Source of the DNA: a virus
Direction: 5' to 3' (one strand)
Length of the DNA stretch: 36,797 nt
Virus record (IMG/VR): IMGVR_UViG_3300047586_000040
Span: 1 to 36,797 of that record
Below are positions 20,789 to 29,284 of this stretch, piece by piece (the first letter of the stretch is position 1; each line of letters starts with the position of its first letter). A model generated the notes under the pieces. That model worked only from the letters and a program-made list of their open reading frames with translations. It made no database searches and was not told the DNA's origin. The translations under genes were made by a program, and so were the position numbers.

Positions 20789-21321
20789 AGCGCCGCCAAC
20801 GCCGCCTTCAGCGCGGCCAGATACGAGTCGTCAAGGGCGGCTTCGGCATGGTAGACAAGCGGTGCGCCCTGGCCCACGGCTGTTGCGGCCACGCGGCCCC
20901 GGACCTCCACCTTGAAGTTCCGTACCAGAGCCAGGGTTTGGAGGATGGGCGTGTTCGACGCCTCGATCTCGCCCACGCCTATGGTGCAGCCCGCCGCTAC
21001 GTCTAGGGGGTAGGCAGCGATCAACATGCTCAGGGACACGCCGATGCGCTGTTGAAGGGGGAGAGTGCTGGACGTGACCCAGATGCAGGTAGCAGTCGGG
21101 GGGTTGAAGTTGTGCAGGATAAGGCCGAGCGAGGTCTTGGGGGTTGCAGGGTCGTAGGCCACCAGAGGGCTCAGGGCCATTATCTTTTGCTGGACGGTGA
21201 TGTTCCAGACGACAGTGGGACGCCCAACACTCGACCAATAGTCCTTCTGTGCCTGGCCGCAGCACAGCGCCATGAACGCCAAGTCGGACTGCACAGCCGG
21301 TCGGACGGGATAGGGGGTCAT
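20785..21321 (-). CDS. Tail-tip protein, unknown function
   Basis: The 178-residue protein looks alpha/beta and globular (AFMALCCGQAQKDYWSSVGR, IMALSPLVAYDPATPKTSLG, RIGVSLSMLIAAYPLDVAAG) and ends in an alanine-rich helix. No family recognised. It is coupled by ATGA and GTGA to its neighbours, all of which are tail-tip proteins. Confidence 0.6.
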   Translation of the reverse strand: MTPYPVRPAVQSDLAFMALCCGQAQKDYWSSVGRPTVVWNITVQQKIMALSPLVAYDPATPKTSLGLILHNFNPPTATCIWVTSSTLPLQQRIGVSLSMLIAAYPLDVAAGCTIGVGEIEASNTPILQTLALVRNFKVEVRGRVAATAVGQGAPLVYHAEAALDDSYLAALKAALAAL

Positions 21322-21890
21322 GCTGTGACCTGTCCCGTCACCGTGCCGTCGGCCAGCGTGACGGTGGCCCGGTGACGCAGCGGTGCCGTGGGCACGCCGG
21401 TATGGAAGACGGTGATCCGCATGTGGTCGACGAAGGCGTGCTGGTTGCCGCTACCCGCCACGCTGATGGCGCTGAGGGCAACGCCGAACGTGGGGTCGGC
21501 GAAGTCGGCCGGCGTCCAGGTCTCCCCCCAGAGGTCAGAGTCGCCGCCGTAGCCAACGTACGCCTCATAGCCAGTGATCCAGTTCACGGCCAACGCCCTC
21601 TCGGTAGCCCCGATGGCGCCCCCCTTCACGGTGCGCAGCCGGTAGTCCTGCACGAGGCCGAAGCCCTGATGCTGTATCTCCACCAGGATGCCCAAGACGG
21701 TGACATCGGGCGGCAGCCAGAGGCCGAAGTTGGTGGCCTTCAGGTAGTGGCTGATCGTGCCGTGGGGAAGAGTCGGGTCCGCGAAGAGGCCATCGCTGAC
21801 CTGGGCGTATGTTGGGTTCGTCCAGGTGCGAGTGCCGACCGACGCATCATCAACGACGGTGCCGGGGCTGTTCGGGCCTACTATGCGCAT
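21318..21890 (-). CDS. Beta-sandwich tail protein, paralogue of the hub insert
   Basis: The 190-residue protein carries the domain W-T-N-P-x-Y-A-Q-V-S-D-G ... SHYLKATNFGLWLPPDVTVL ... YGGDSDLWGETWTPADF ... DHMRITVFHTG, which matches residues 199-360 of the hub protein block for block. ATG 21890, just after the distal-tail stop and with AGGG at 6 bases, is preferred over TTG 21920. Likely a tail-tip adhesin; exact ligand unknown. Confidence 0.65.
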   Translation of the reverse strand: MRIVGPNSPGTVVDDASVGTRTWTNPTYAQVSDGLFADPTLPHGTISHYLKATNFGLWLPPDVTVLGILVEIQHQGFGLVQDYRLRTVKGGAIGATERALAVNWITGYEAYVGYGGDSDLWGETWTPADFADPTFGVALSAISVAGSGNQHAFVDHMRITVFHTGVPTAPLRHRATVTLADGTVTGQVTA

Positions 21891-21891
21891 G

Positions 21892-22827
21892 TCAGTCCCT
21901 ATATGAATGATACCAGGCAATATACAACTTCAAATTGGGGGTGCCCCCGTCTGTGTATCGGAAGCTGTTGGTCCCCGGCTGGAGTTCCATCAACACGGCC
22001 TGCGTCGCCCCGAGCAGCAGCGCGGGCGTGTCGTCAACCCACGTCGCCCCGGCGTCGGCGCTCAGTTGCGCGCGGCCCAGCCCTGGCGCGCTGTTTACGG
22101 AGAGCACGCTGTTGGCCGTCGCGCCATCCGTCGTGCTGCTGAAGCTCTGGCCGTTCGTCAGGTTCTCAATGAGCGGGTTGGTAAACCCAGCCGTGCCCTG
22201 GCTGGCGAGCCGGAAGATGCAGCGGTGGCACTCCAGGTCGCCGCTGTTGATGAGGCTGAAGGTAAAGGGGCTGCTGGTGATCGTGAAGGTGTCGAACACG
22301 TAGTCCGGGGCGATGGGTTCCCCTACAATGCCGGGGGTGCTCGTGAAGTCGGTCGGCGTATGGCCTATGCCAGTGAGCCAAGCGGATGTCAGGGGATCGT
22401 AGAAGTAGGGTTCGGGGAGTTCCAGCCCCACGTTGGCCTTCGCGATCACCACCTGCTCGGGCGGCCTCTCGATGTCCGGCGTGGCCCGCGCCTTCGCGTA
22501 GGTCCAGCGGGGGGCCGTAGCCCCCTCAGCGCGCCACAGCTTGCGCCGGCCCTTGTCGCGCGTCCCGCCTTCCACGGCCGCCATGAGCGCGTCGATGGAC
22601 GTCTGGAGCGCGGCAAAGCTGGCCGCCTCGAACTCGAACTCCAGGTCCGCGCTGCTCCTGTCGCTGGGCGCGCGCCGGTCCCCGTGAAGGTCGTAGGCCC
22701 CGTCCGCGCCGATAGGGTTGAGCATGGCGAGCCGGTGTGGGGTGACGAGCTTCTCAGAGTAGCCGTTGCGCGGGATGGCGTAGGCATTGGTGCCGTCCAG
22801 GTCGGTGAGCTGGTAGAAGAGCCTCAA
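21892..22827 (-). CDS. Distal tail protein (Dit-like)
   Basis: The 311-residue protein has the siphovirus distal-tail layout: an N-terminal beta part (MRLFYQLTDLDGTNAYAI, ADLEFEFEAASFAALQTSID) joining the tube, and a C-terminal galectin-like beta part ending LKLYIAWYHSY. It follows the tape measure directly, the standard place for Dit. Start TTG overlaps the tape-measure stop (TTGA). Confidence 0.7.
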   Translation of the reverse strand: MRLFYQLTDLDGTNAYAIPRNGYSEKLVTPHRLAMLNPIGADGAYDLHGDRRAPSDRSSADLEFEFEAASFAALQTSIDALMAAVEGGTRDKGRRKLWRAEGATAPRWTYAKARATPDIERPPEQVVIAKANVGLELPEPYFYDPLTSAWLTGIGHTPTDFTSTPGIVGEPIAPDYVFDTFTITSSPFTFSLINSGDLECHRCIFRLASQGTAGFTNPLIENLTNGQSFSSTTDGATANSVLSVNSAPGLGRAQLSADAGATWVDDTPALLLGATQAVLMELQPGTNSFRYTDGGTPNLKLYIAWYHSYRD

Positions 22828-24689
22828 GGCGTCATCCCTCGCAGCCGAAGGGCCTGGTAGAGGCCCTGCTGGGCAGCCTGACGGACGGCGTTGGGGTCGG
22901 CGGGGCCGTTGAAGGTCTGGTTGATGGTGATCCCGCCAATGCCGCCCTGAGCGGCGCCGGCGGCTGCGGCGGGTATGGTGGCTGCCATCTGCGGCAGCGC
23001 AGAAGAGAGCGGCTTCCAGCTATCCTGCATCCCGAGACGCAGGCCCTCAGTAATGTTCTTCCCCATTTCAAACATCACCTGTGAGGGCGAGCCGATATGA
23101 AGAGCGCCACCTATTGCCCCCGCGATGTCGCCGGCGATGTCGCGAGCCCTATTCAGGAGACCAGGCACTAGGTTCTCGATGCCATCCCAAAGCCCCTGTA
23201 TCAACGCCTTGCCAGCGTCGAAGAGCAGGTGGCTCAGGTCTCCGAGGGCCCCCAGTATCTGGCCGGGGAATGCCCGAATCTCGCCCACGATCACCGCCCA
23301 AACGTAGGCTATAACATCGTGGAGGGCCTGCCACGAGACCTGCGCCTGGGCCTTGACTGCGTCCCAGGCGAGCCCCATGAGGGCACCGAGCAACTTCAAC
23401 CCATCACTGACCGTCGCCTTTATCCCATCCAGGACATCGCTCACGAGCTGCTTGATGGCATCCCACGCCGCCTGCCAGTCTCCGTGGAAGACGGCGCTGG
23501 CGAAGTCGAAGATGTCCTTGAGCACCTTGAACCAGGTCGTGAAGTAGACCTGGATCATGTCGAGGTAGGTGGTCACGATGGTTTTGATCCGGCCCCAGGC
23601 GTCCTCGAACGTCGTCTTCAGGAAGCCGAACTTGTCATTGAGGAAGTCGCTGATGCTGTTCCAGACCTCCAGCGTCTTCGCCTTGATTTCGTCCCAATGG
23701 TCGATGAGCGCCTTGATGGCCAGGCCAAGGAGTGCACCAGCAGCGATGATGGCGAGGATGGGCCAGGTGGCCGCGATGGTGGCTGCGGCCCAGGCGATGA
23801 AGGCCGGGACGACGGTCACGAGGGCCGGGACGACGGTCACGAGGACGATGGCACCGAGGGCGGCAAGGGCTCCCACGACCATCTCCTTGTGCTCCCCGAT
23901 GAAGTTCATCGGCCCCTTCAGTTGTTCAAAGGCCGCCGTCAACGGGGGGCCAACCACATCGGCAAAGTGCTGAATAGCCGGGATGATCTGCGTCGTCAGG
24001 ACACCGACCAGAGCCGTCATCACTGGCAGGAGCAGGGTGCCGATCTGCACCTCCAGCTCGTGCATCTGAATCTTGGCGGCCTCCATCTGCCCCGCTGAGG
24101 AAGCAGCGAAGGCATCCGCCTGTCCGCCGAACTTCTCCTGAATCTTGCCGAAGAGTTCCGCCTCTCCGGCACCCTTCTGAATGACAATGCCGTACCGCGA
24201 GAGGACGTTCACATTCTCGTCAGTCGCCTTGCCCAAGAGTTTAGATGCGGTGTAGAGGTCGATGTGAGCACCACGGGCCAGATCCTCGGCCAGCGTCATG
24301 CGCTTCTGCGCTTCGTCCGCGCTTCCCGTCTGAGCCGTCAGCAGCGCAAGGGCGTCCGACTGGTCCTGGTAGGCAAAGCCAGCCTTCTCGCCGGATTCGA
24401 TGGTGGCATCTATCTGCGGCTTGATGGCCTCATAGGAGGTTCCGCTATTGTCGATGGCAGTCTTCAGGCGGATTTGAGCGGCCTCATGGTCGGCAGCCGC
24501 CTGCGTAGCATTCTCAAGGAGCTGGGGGGCCTGCATGACACCCTGCGCCATGATGAAGCCGCCAGCGATTGTGCCGATCTTGCCGACCGTCTGCCCAAGG
24601 CCGCCTGCCTTCTTCTCAATGTTACCCAGGACAGCACTCGCCTCGTCCGTCGCCCGAATGTAGATTCCCAGGTCTGCGGTGTTACCCAC
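22824..24689 (-). CDS. Tape measure protein
   Basis: The 621-residue protein has the tape-measure signature: N-terminal DEASAVLGNIEKKAGGLGQT, a helical region, hydrophobic segments at about 265-335 (VLVTVVPALVTVVPAFIAWA), more helices, and the C-terminal GALHIGSPSQVMFEMGKNIT found at the end of many. At about 1.5 angstrom per residue it predicts a tail near 90 nm, a siphovirus length. Start GTG with GGGGG about 8 bases upstream; that site overlaps the -35 of the divergent plus-strand promoter. Confidence 0.9.
   Translation of the reverse strand: MGNTADLGIYIRATDEASAVLGNIEKKAGGLGQTVGKIGTIAGGFIMAQGVMQAPQLLENATQAAADHEAAQIRLKTAIDNSGTSYEAIKPQIDATIESGEKAGFAYQDQSDALALLTAQTGSADEAQKRMTLAEDLARGAHIDLYTASKLLGKATDENVNVLSRYGIVIQKGAGEAELFGKIQEKFGGQADAFAASSAGQMEAAKIQMHELEVQIGTLLLPVMTALVGVLTTQIIPAIQHFADVVGPPLTAAFEQLKGPMNFIGEHKEMVVGALAALGAIVLVTVVPALVTVVPAFIAWAAATIAATWPILAIIAAGALLGLAIKALIDHWDEIKAKTLEVWNSISDFLNDKFGFLKTTFEDAWGRIKTIVTTYLDMIQVYFTTWFKVLKDIFDFASAVFHGDWQAAWDAIKQLVSDVLDGIKATVSDGLKLLGALMGLAWDAVKAQAQVSWQALHDVIAYVWAVIVGEIRAFPGQILGALGDLSHLLFDAGKALIQGLWDGIENLVPGLLNRARDIAGDIAGAIGGALHIGSPSQVMFEMGKNITEGLRLGMQDSWKPLSSALPQMAATIPAAAAGAAQGGIGGITINQTFNGPADPNAVRQAAQQGLYQALRLRGMTP
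23802..23842. repeat. 21-bp tandem duplication in tape measure gene
   Basis: Two copies of a 20-base unit (starting GGCCGGGACG) with period 21 encode the heptapeptide repeat VTVVPAL-VTVVPAF in the hydrophobic segment. A seven-residue period keeps the helix register. Confidence 0.85.
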
Positions 24690-24700
24690 GGATCGCCCCC

Positions 24701-24729
24701 TTGACAGTCGGCGTAATTCGTATTAGCAT
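24701..24729 (+). promoter_or_regulatory. Plus-strand sigma70-type promoter of the moron gene
   Basis: TTGACA (24701-24706), 17-base spacer, TAGCAT (24724-24729): perfect -35 and 4 of 6 in the -10. It opens 27 bases before the plus-strand ATG at 24756 and overlaps the leader of the tape measure gene on the other strand. Confidence 0.65.
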
Positions 24730-24755
24730 TTGGGTGCCCCGCCAGGAGGAAGACG

Positions 24756-25031
24756 ATGTTTCACTTGGCACCTACCTTGTCGCGGGATGGCTTGACCGTC
24801 GATGGCGGCCAGATCGTCATTCACCAGCGAACCGCCGGAAAAGGCGACATCTCCATCCGCGCCAGCGACGTCACCGAGGTGCGGCCCTCGCATTCTCAAG
24901 GCGATCTCCCGTTTCTACAGGGCAGCATCAATCTGAGGGTCGGAGGCAAGAAGTATGTTCTCCGGCGCCTCCCGAAGAAGGAACGAGATACGGCTGTAGG
25001 GGCACTGCGAGAGGCCATCGCCGCTCCTTAG
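24756..25031 (+). CDS. Lone plus-strand gene: PH-like small protein (moron)
   Basis: The 91-residue product has AGGAGG 6 bases before its ATG and its own promoter. The sequence (DGLTVDGGQIVIHQRT, DISIRASDVTEVR, QGSINLRVGGKKYVLRRL, KERDTAVGALREAIA) fits a short bacterial PH-like fold: a beta-sandwich closed by a C-terminal helix. It occupies the entire minus-strand gap between tail chaperone and tape measure. Its TAG (25029-25031) interlocks with the minus-strand TAA (25030-25028). Lysogeny-conversion or superinfection roles are usual for such genes, but here only inferred. Confidence 0.75.
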   Translation: MFHLAPTLSRDGLTVDGGQIVIHQRTAGKGDISIRASDVTEVRPSHSQGDLPFLQGSINLRVGGKKYVLRRLPKKERDTAVGALREAIAAP

Positions 25032-25620
25032 CGACCCCCACCACGCACCTTCTCCTTCGCCTTTCGCTCCGCCGCGCCCAGCCGCTCGGCATCGGCGCGC
25101 GCTTCGGCTATCAAGAGCACATCTCTGCGGTAGAACTCCGGTTGCCGCAGCCACGCGTCGTAATCCTTGATGCCCATCGCCTCCATCTCGGCGATATACC
25201 CTAGTTCTCGGGGCCAGGTCCCGCCGGACTCCCCTCGACCGGCTACTCGGTAACAGGCGAGGAGTTGGCGGTAGAGTCTTTTTTTTCGACGTCGCTCCGG
25301 CCAGGGTTCAGGCAGTCGATTTCGGCTCGAATGCGGTCAGCCGCCTCGGGAGGCAATCGCCCGATGTTCGCTGGCGTGACCCGCGCCTGGTCACTCCAGG
25401 CAACGATCATCCGCTCCAGAAGAACTTGACCCCAGAGGCCGGGGTCGATAGTCGCGCGGGCAGGCCCCATCTCACCATCCAAACCCTGCTCCCTGACGAC
25501 CGTCATGGCCCGGCTGTTGAGGGCGTTTCGATCCGCCGAAGTCATGTGGCGGCGGACATCGACCCACTCTCCGTCGCCCAGGTCGATCCGGTGGGTCTCC
25601 GGTTCTAGAAGTAGGCTCAC
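25028..25620 (-). CDS. Tail assembly chaperone, frameshift fusion (gpGT-like)
   Basis: Ribosomes slipping back one base at the A8 run (25279-25286) join 114 codons of the short chaperone to 83 further codons in the -1 frame, ending at TAA 25030-25028: about 197 residues. The second part reads as natural protein (LGYIAEMEAMGIKDYDAWLR, RDVLLIAEARADAERLGAAE) and has no good start of its own. Lambda-like phages make G and GT this way immediately upstream of the tape measure gene; the fusion recruits tube subunits to the tape measure. Confidence 0.85.
25243..25620 (-). CDS. Tail assembly chaperone, short form (gpG-like)
   Basis: The unshifted product has 125 residues (MSLLLEPETHRIDLGDGEWV ...). 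The middle part (IDPGLWGQVLLERMIVAWSD) resembles gpG-type chaperones of GC-rich phages. It lies between tail tube and tape measure, as expected. GTG start with GAGGAGG about 6 bases upstream. After the slippery A-run the zero frame continues for only 11 codons. Confidence 0.8.
   Translation of the reverse strand: MSLLLEPETHRIDLGDGEWVDVRRHMTSADRNALNSRAMTVVREQGLDGEMGPARATIDPGLWGQVLLERMIVAWSDQARVTPANIGRLPPEAADRIRAEIDCLNPGRSDVEKKDSTANSSPVTE
25279..25287 (-). promoter_or_regulatory. Programmed -1 ribosomal frameshift site
   Basis: Minus-strand codons GAA AAA AAA GAC contain A-AAA-AAA, a classical slippery heptamer within an 8-A run. GACTC directly after it can pair with GAGTC about 40 bases on, a weak possible stimulatory stem. 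Confidence 0.8.
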
Positions 25621-25630
25621 GGGTTCCTCC

Positions 25631-26659
25631 TCAGGGAAGTACAGTTAAGAGGTTTTTCGCTACCGCCTTGAAGTGGGCGGCGCCGGTCGCGTCGTAGAGC
25701 GGCACCAGCTTGAGGTTGACGATGTGCTGACCTTCCTTGGTGCCCACCTCAGCGATGTCGCCGTTCTCGTGCTGCACGGCCATGTCGATGTCGACCTCGC
25801 GGGCCGAGCTGCCCGTGGCCTTCAGGCGCACAAACCGCGTAGCCGCGGCCTTAGCCGCCGTCCGCTCTAGGGCCATCTGGGTGTCAACCCACATGGTGAT
25901 GTCCAGGCTCGCGCCCTTCGCGATGCCCGGAGAACCGGCGAAGCTGTACTTGCTGAAGTACAGGTTGCCGTCGGGCGTGAAGCGAGCGAACAGGCCCGTG
26001 TCAAAGTTCAGGGTGAAGTCGATGATCTGGCCCACGACCTGCGTGGTGCCCAGCGCAGCCCAGGTGTCGTTGATCCAGAGGCTCGTGTTCTGGACAAGGA
26101 TTTCTTCGACGGACGGCACGGCGATGGAACCCGTCAGGGTTGAGGCTGAGACCTGCCGCCCCACAATATCGGCGTCGATCTCCCACACGGCCTCTTCGCC
26201 CTCCGCGCCCTTGAAGGTGAGCTTGCGGGCGAAGCAATACTCCATCTCGATGTCGTCATAGCCGGGCGTGGCCAGCATGTCCTTGAGGCGGCGCTCGATG
26301 GTGAAGGTGGTGGGCGCGGGGTCGACCAACTCGGTAGGGTTGAACGTCCAGACGGTCGGCGCGGTGCCGACGCCAACGACGCCGCCCATCACGCCCATCT
26401 CGAGGTAGTAGAGAATCTGCTCGAAGCTCAGGGGGCCGGCCGCCTTCATCTGCGCGAACTTGCGCGTGATGCTCGTTGGCCCAGAGCGCACGAGCGTCCC
26501 GACGGCTGGCGTCGGCTTGTGGGTCGTAGCCCCTGGATCGACACTCAGGCTGTCCAGCATGAGCCGGTTGGTGGCCGCGACGGCTGTGCCGCGTGCCGTC
26601 TCCTTGCCGATCTGAAAGATGGTTCCGGCTTCAATCGCCGGTCCTGCGAGTGGGCTCAT
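25631..26659 (-). CDS. Major tail protein (tail tube)
   Basis: The 342-residue, beta-rich protein has the tail-tube pattern: an N-terminal GTIFQIGKETARGTAVAATN, a central FTIERRLKDMLATPGYDDIE, and ARKLTFKGAEGEEAVWEIDA. It lies between tail terminator and chaperone genes, as major tail proteins do. The ATG overlaps the stop of the 56-residue gene (ATGA). No extra Ig-like domain is seen at the C-terminus. Confidence 0.85.
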   Translation of the reverse strand: MSPLAGPAIEAGTIFQIGKETARGTAVAATNRLMLDSLSVDPGATTHKPTPAVGTLVRSGPTSITRKFAQMKAAGPLSFEQILYYLEMGVMGGVVGVGTAPTVWTFNPTELVDPAPTTFTIERRLKDMLATPGYDDIEMEYCFARKLTFKGAEGEEAVWEIDADIVGRQVSASTLTGSIAVPSVEEILVQNTSLWINDTWAALGTTQVVGQIIDFTLNFDTGLFARFTPDGNLYFSKYSFAGSPGIAKGASLDITMWVDTQMALERTAAKAAATRFVRLKATGSSAREVDIDMAVQHENGDIAEVGTKEGQHIVNLKLVPLYDATGAAHFKAVAKNLLTVLP

Positions 26660-26826
26660 CGGTCGCCCTCAACTTTCTCCGGCTTCTCGGGCCGGTCGGA
26701 CACGCGGCGGTAGATGCTCGACGCCTTCAGATCGGCCTCGATGCCCCGCTCGTGCGCCTCTTCGTCGCTGATGTCCTGGGCGGGGATGCCTGGGAGCCAG
26801 GCCCCGTCGCCCTCATACTTCCACAC
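26656..26826 (-). CDS. Small acidic protein before the tail tube gene
   Basis: The 56-residue product (VWKYEGDGAWLPGIPAQDIS..., ending EKPEKVEGDR) starts at GTG with AGGAGG 6 bases upstream and ends in ATGA with the major tail protein. WLPGIPAQDIS-D-E-E resembles the short linker proteins often found before major tail genes. Function unknown; a structural or assembly peptide is likely. Confidence 0.7.
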   Translation of the reverse strand: MWKYEGDGAWLPGIPAQDISDEEAHERGIEADLKASSIYRRVSDRPEKPEKVEGDR

Positions 26827-26839
26827 GGTTGACCTCCTC

Positions 26840-27280
26840 TCAGGCGAACGTCACCGCGTCGTGCATGCTCACGACAAGCGGCAACTCGAAACCGATGTAC
26901 TGTGTTTTGGCGTACTCAAGGCCCGTCACGCCCGCCGTCGCGCCGAGTTGGGCGACGGTACAGGTGCCGGCGAGCCGGATGTCACCGTTGAACGCCGTCC
27001 GCGTCGCCTCCAGGAAGGCGCGGGCGATGGCTGACGCGTCGGCGGCCTTCTCATCTCTGCATAGAAACTGCATCTTGACGTGGAGCCTCTGCCGCTGATA
27101 GCCGGGGCCATACGTAACCTCGCCGGGCTCAACGATGTTCAGGAAGCAGGGGACATCCTCGACAGTTGCCGGCGGGTCCTTGTAGGCGCGCACGACGGCC
27201 TTGGTTATCGGGCTGGTAATGGAGATCGCCGCCTGGATGGCGACGATCCTGTCCAACGCGGCGTTGAGGGTGTAGGTCAT
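26840..27280 (-). CDS. Tail terminator-like protein
   Basis: The 146-residue product (MTYTLNAALDRIVAIQAAIS ...) has the small alpha/beta layout of tail terminators (gpU-like), with LHVKMQFLCRDEKAADASAI and a C-terminal strand LEYAKTQYIGFELPLVVSMH. ATG 27280 overlaps the upstream stop (ATGA); the frame further to 27460 is a shadow. Order neck, tail completion, terminator, tube supports the call. Confidence 0.7.
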   Translation of the reverse strand: MTYTLNAALDRIVAIQAAISITSPITKAVVRAYKDPPATVEDVPCFLNIVEPGEVTYGPGYQRQRLHVKMQFLCRDEKAADASAIARAFLEATRTAFNGDIRLAGTCTVAQLGATAGVTGLEYAKTQYIGFELPLVVSMHDAVTFA

Positions 27281-27762
27281 GAGCCCCACCGCCTCTCGAT
27301 GGCGCTGACGGCGGCGCTCACGAGTTCCTTCACCTTCGCCTCGGTGTCCTTCGCCGCGTGCTCGAACATCTTGACGCCCTTCGTGCCGCTTTGCCTTATG
27401 GCAAGCAGAATTGGCCCAACACTCTGTTTTGGCCCGATGTACCCGTGCCGCCTGGCCCAAAGGGCGAGGGGCTTTGCGGGCACGCGGTGAGCCCCACCTT
27501 CCTCAACCTTCGCGGCGAGCCCCGCGATTGCACGGTATGGAACGATAGTGGCCTCAAGCGGCACGGCACCGGCCCCGAGTTTCAGTGTGATGTTCCGCCC
27601 CAGCGCGCCGGTGTCAGCAGCGTGGGGCTTCGAGTATTCGGCTGTCTTCTCGCGGGCGAAGATGCCCGCCTCCCTGACGATGCCACCGATAGGCTCCATT
27701 ACGCCGCCCAGCTTCTTCTCCAGGGCCTCTACTCCCTCGACGGTGATCGTGAACTGGCTCAT
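27277..27762 (-). CDS. HK97 gp10-like tail completion protein
   Basis: The 161-residue protein begins with FTITVEGVEALEKKLGGV and continues KTAEYSKPHAADTGALGRNI, both typical of the HK97 gp10-like family that joins head and tail. RVPAKPLALWARRHGYIG and the C-terminal helix EAKVKELVSAAVSAIERRW complete the pattern. Start overlaps the connector stop by one base. Confidence 0.85.
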   Translation of the reverse strand: MSQFTITVEGVEALEKKLGGVMEPIGGIVREAGIFAREKTAEYSKPHAADTGALGRNITLKLGAGAVPLEATIVPYRAIAGLAAKVEEGGAHRVPAKPLALWARRHGYIGPKQSVGPILLAIRQSGTKGVKMFEHAAKDTEAKVKELVSAAVSAIERRWGS

Positions 27763-28391
27763 CAGAACGGTTGCGGCAGTCCGTACATGCGTCGCACGTC
27801 CTGGAGCATCAGGAACGTCTCGCGGGAGATCCCGACCCCCGAGCCACCAATGCTCAGGGTGTCTACCGGCCCGGCCAACGTCCGGTCCCGCCAGTCACGC
27901 GTGATGTTGCAGGTCAACTCCATGATGATGCCCGGCACCGCCGGCCAGCCCCAGATCGCGGCGATCTGGATCGACCGCTGCTGAAGCGGCCAGCAGGAAA
28001 GCAGGGTCGAGTTCGGACTGACCTCGATGTACTCCCACGGCCGGGGCTCCGGCCCCTTGTCCGCGTTCGGCGGGCCGAGCCAGAAGTCGGTATCGAGGAC
28101 CAGCGCCGTCTCATCGGTGAACAGGTAATCCGCGTCCAGGTCCGCCTTGACGACCAGGCCCGTGCTGGTCGCGATGTCCGGCAGCCAGAGGCGCATCTCG
28201 CCGTTGCCGTCGAAGACGCGGGTGATAGCCGCGGCATCCTTGGTGAAGAAGCGCCGCAGCTCCTTGTCGAGCCAGCGCGAGACGGAGGTGAGTTGGGCGA
28301 GGATCAGGGTGTCGTCGCTCGTGCCGGTCTTGTCGACGCGGGCGCGGTAGTCGGCGGCGACAGCGTAGGGGTCGGTCACAGCAGCGGGCAT
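27762..28391 (-). CDS. Head-tail connector (adaptor, gp6-like)
   Basis: The 209-residue protein has the gp6/Ad1 connector pattern: N-terminal helices (DDTLILAQLTSVSRWLDKEL), a beta insert (RVFDGNGEMRLWLPDIATST) and a C-terminal IQIAAIWGWPAVPGIIMELT. It would bind beneath the portal. ATG follows GGAGC at about 6 bases. Confidence 0.8.
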   Translation of the reverse strand: MPAAVTDPYAVAADYRARVDKTGTSDDTLILAQLTSVSRWLDKELRRFFTKDAAAITRVFDGNGEMRLWLPDIATSTGLVVKADLDADYLFTDETALVLDTDFWLGPPNADKGPEPRPWEYIEVSPNSTLLSCWPLQQRSIQIAAIWGWPAVPGIIMELTCNITRDWRDRTLAGPVDTLSIGGSGVGISRETFLMLQDVRRMYGLPQPF

Positions 28392-28441
28392 ACCCTGCTC
28401 CTCTCAGTGGACGTGCTAGGAACCCTGATTCCCTTAGTGCC

Positions 28442-29266
28442 CTAGGTTTCCTGCCCGGTGAATAGGCCGGTCGCCAGAACGTCAGCGACGAAGGTGGCGA
28501 AGGCATCGGCCAGGGTGTCGATGGTGAGCGCGTCACAGTCGATGACCCGAAGGACGCTGGCGTTCGTGATGCCGCTCCAGTCTTCCGTGGAGGGCACCAG
28601 ATCGCCGGGTGCGGCGAGGGCCGCCATTATCCCTGACAGGTCAAGGGTCAAGACCTGGCCCGCCGCAAGGTCAAGCGCAGCGTCCGAACCCGCGCCGAGC
28701 GTCACAGGATCATGCGCGGTAGGCAGTTCACCACCCGGACCCGAGGAGCCGCCGCCTACTATGCCCACGCCAGGGTGAGCGCCGAGCACGTGATGAACGA
28801 TGACATGAGCCCTGCCGACGGTGGGTGGCCCGCCCAAGTTGGCGGCAGCAACCACGAGATCACGCGGCACGGTCTCGAAGGCGCCAACGTCCGGTCCTGG
28901 CAGGGGAATCTTGACGCCCGTGGTGGTTATATCAACCGTGCTGACGTAGATGGCCATGTCGTATGCGGGGTCTCCGCTTATGGCCGTGCCGTAGACCTCC
29001 ACGAAGGTCCCCGCCGAGAAGGCCTGATGAACGAAGATCTCCACGCCAGTGACGCGGTGATTAGCGGGCAGGCGGCGCATGAAAGCATAGTCATGGGGTG
29101 CCGTAATCCAGCCCTCTATCACTCCGGGGCCTGGCATGTAGAGGCGGGCTGAGGGCGGGTCGCTTTCATCATCGAGTTCCAGATACTCGGAGACCTCGCC
29201 CTCTTCCACGAAACCACCGGATGGGTCGCGTATGACCCTTTCGACCGTATACAGTTTCTTGCCCAT
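28442..29266 (-). CDS. Virion-region protein, unknown function
   Basis: The 274-residue protein has a beta-rich N-terminal half (KLYTVERVIRDPSGGFVEEG, RVTGVEIFVHQAFSAGTFVE), a Gly-rich linker (IVGGGSSGPGGEL) and a helical end (TLADAFATFVADVLATGLF). Its place between decoration-like and connector genes suggests a head-surface or fibre protein. ATG 29266 is chosen because of GGAGG at 6 bases; that site lies inside a small hairpin (29271-29284). Confidence 0.65.
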   Translation of the reverse strand: MGKKLYTVERVIRDPSGGFVEEGEVSEYLELDDESDPPSARLYMPGPGVIEGWITAPHDYAFMRRLPANHRVTGVEIFVHQAFSAGTFVEVYGTAISGDPAYDMAIYVSTVDITTTGVKIPLPGPDVGAFETVPRDLVVAAANLGGPPTVGRAHVIVHHVLGAHPGVGIVGGGSSGPGGELPTAHDPVTLGAGSDAALDLAAGQVLTLDLSGIMAALAAPGDLVPSTEDWSGITNASVLRVIDCDALTIDTLADAFATFVADVLATGLFTGQET

Positions 29267-29270
29267 AGTT

Positions 29271-29284
29271 GCCTCCTCTGAGGC
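29271..29284 (-). promoter_or_regulatory. Hairpin covering a Shine-Dalgarno site
   Basis: Minus RNA GCCUC-AGAG-GAGGC forms a 5-bp stem that includes the GGAGG of the gene starting at 29266, so translation may be damped unless upstream ribosomes open it. Confidence 0.5.
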
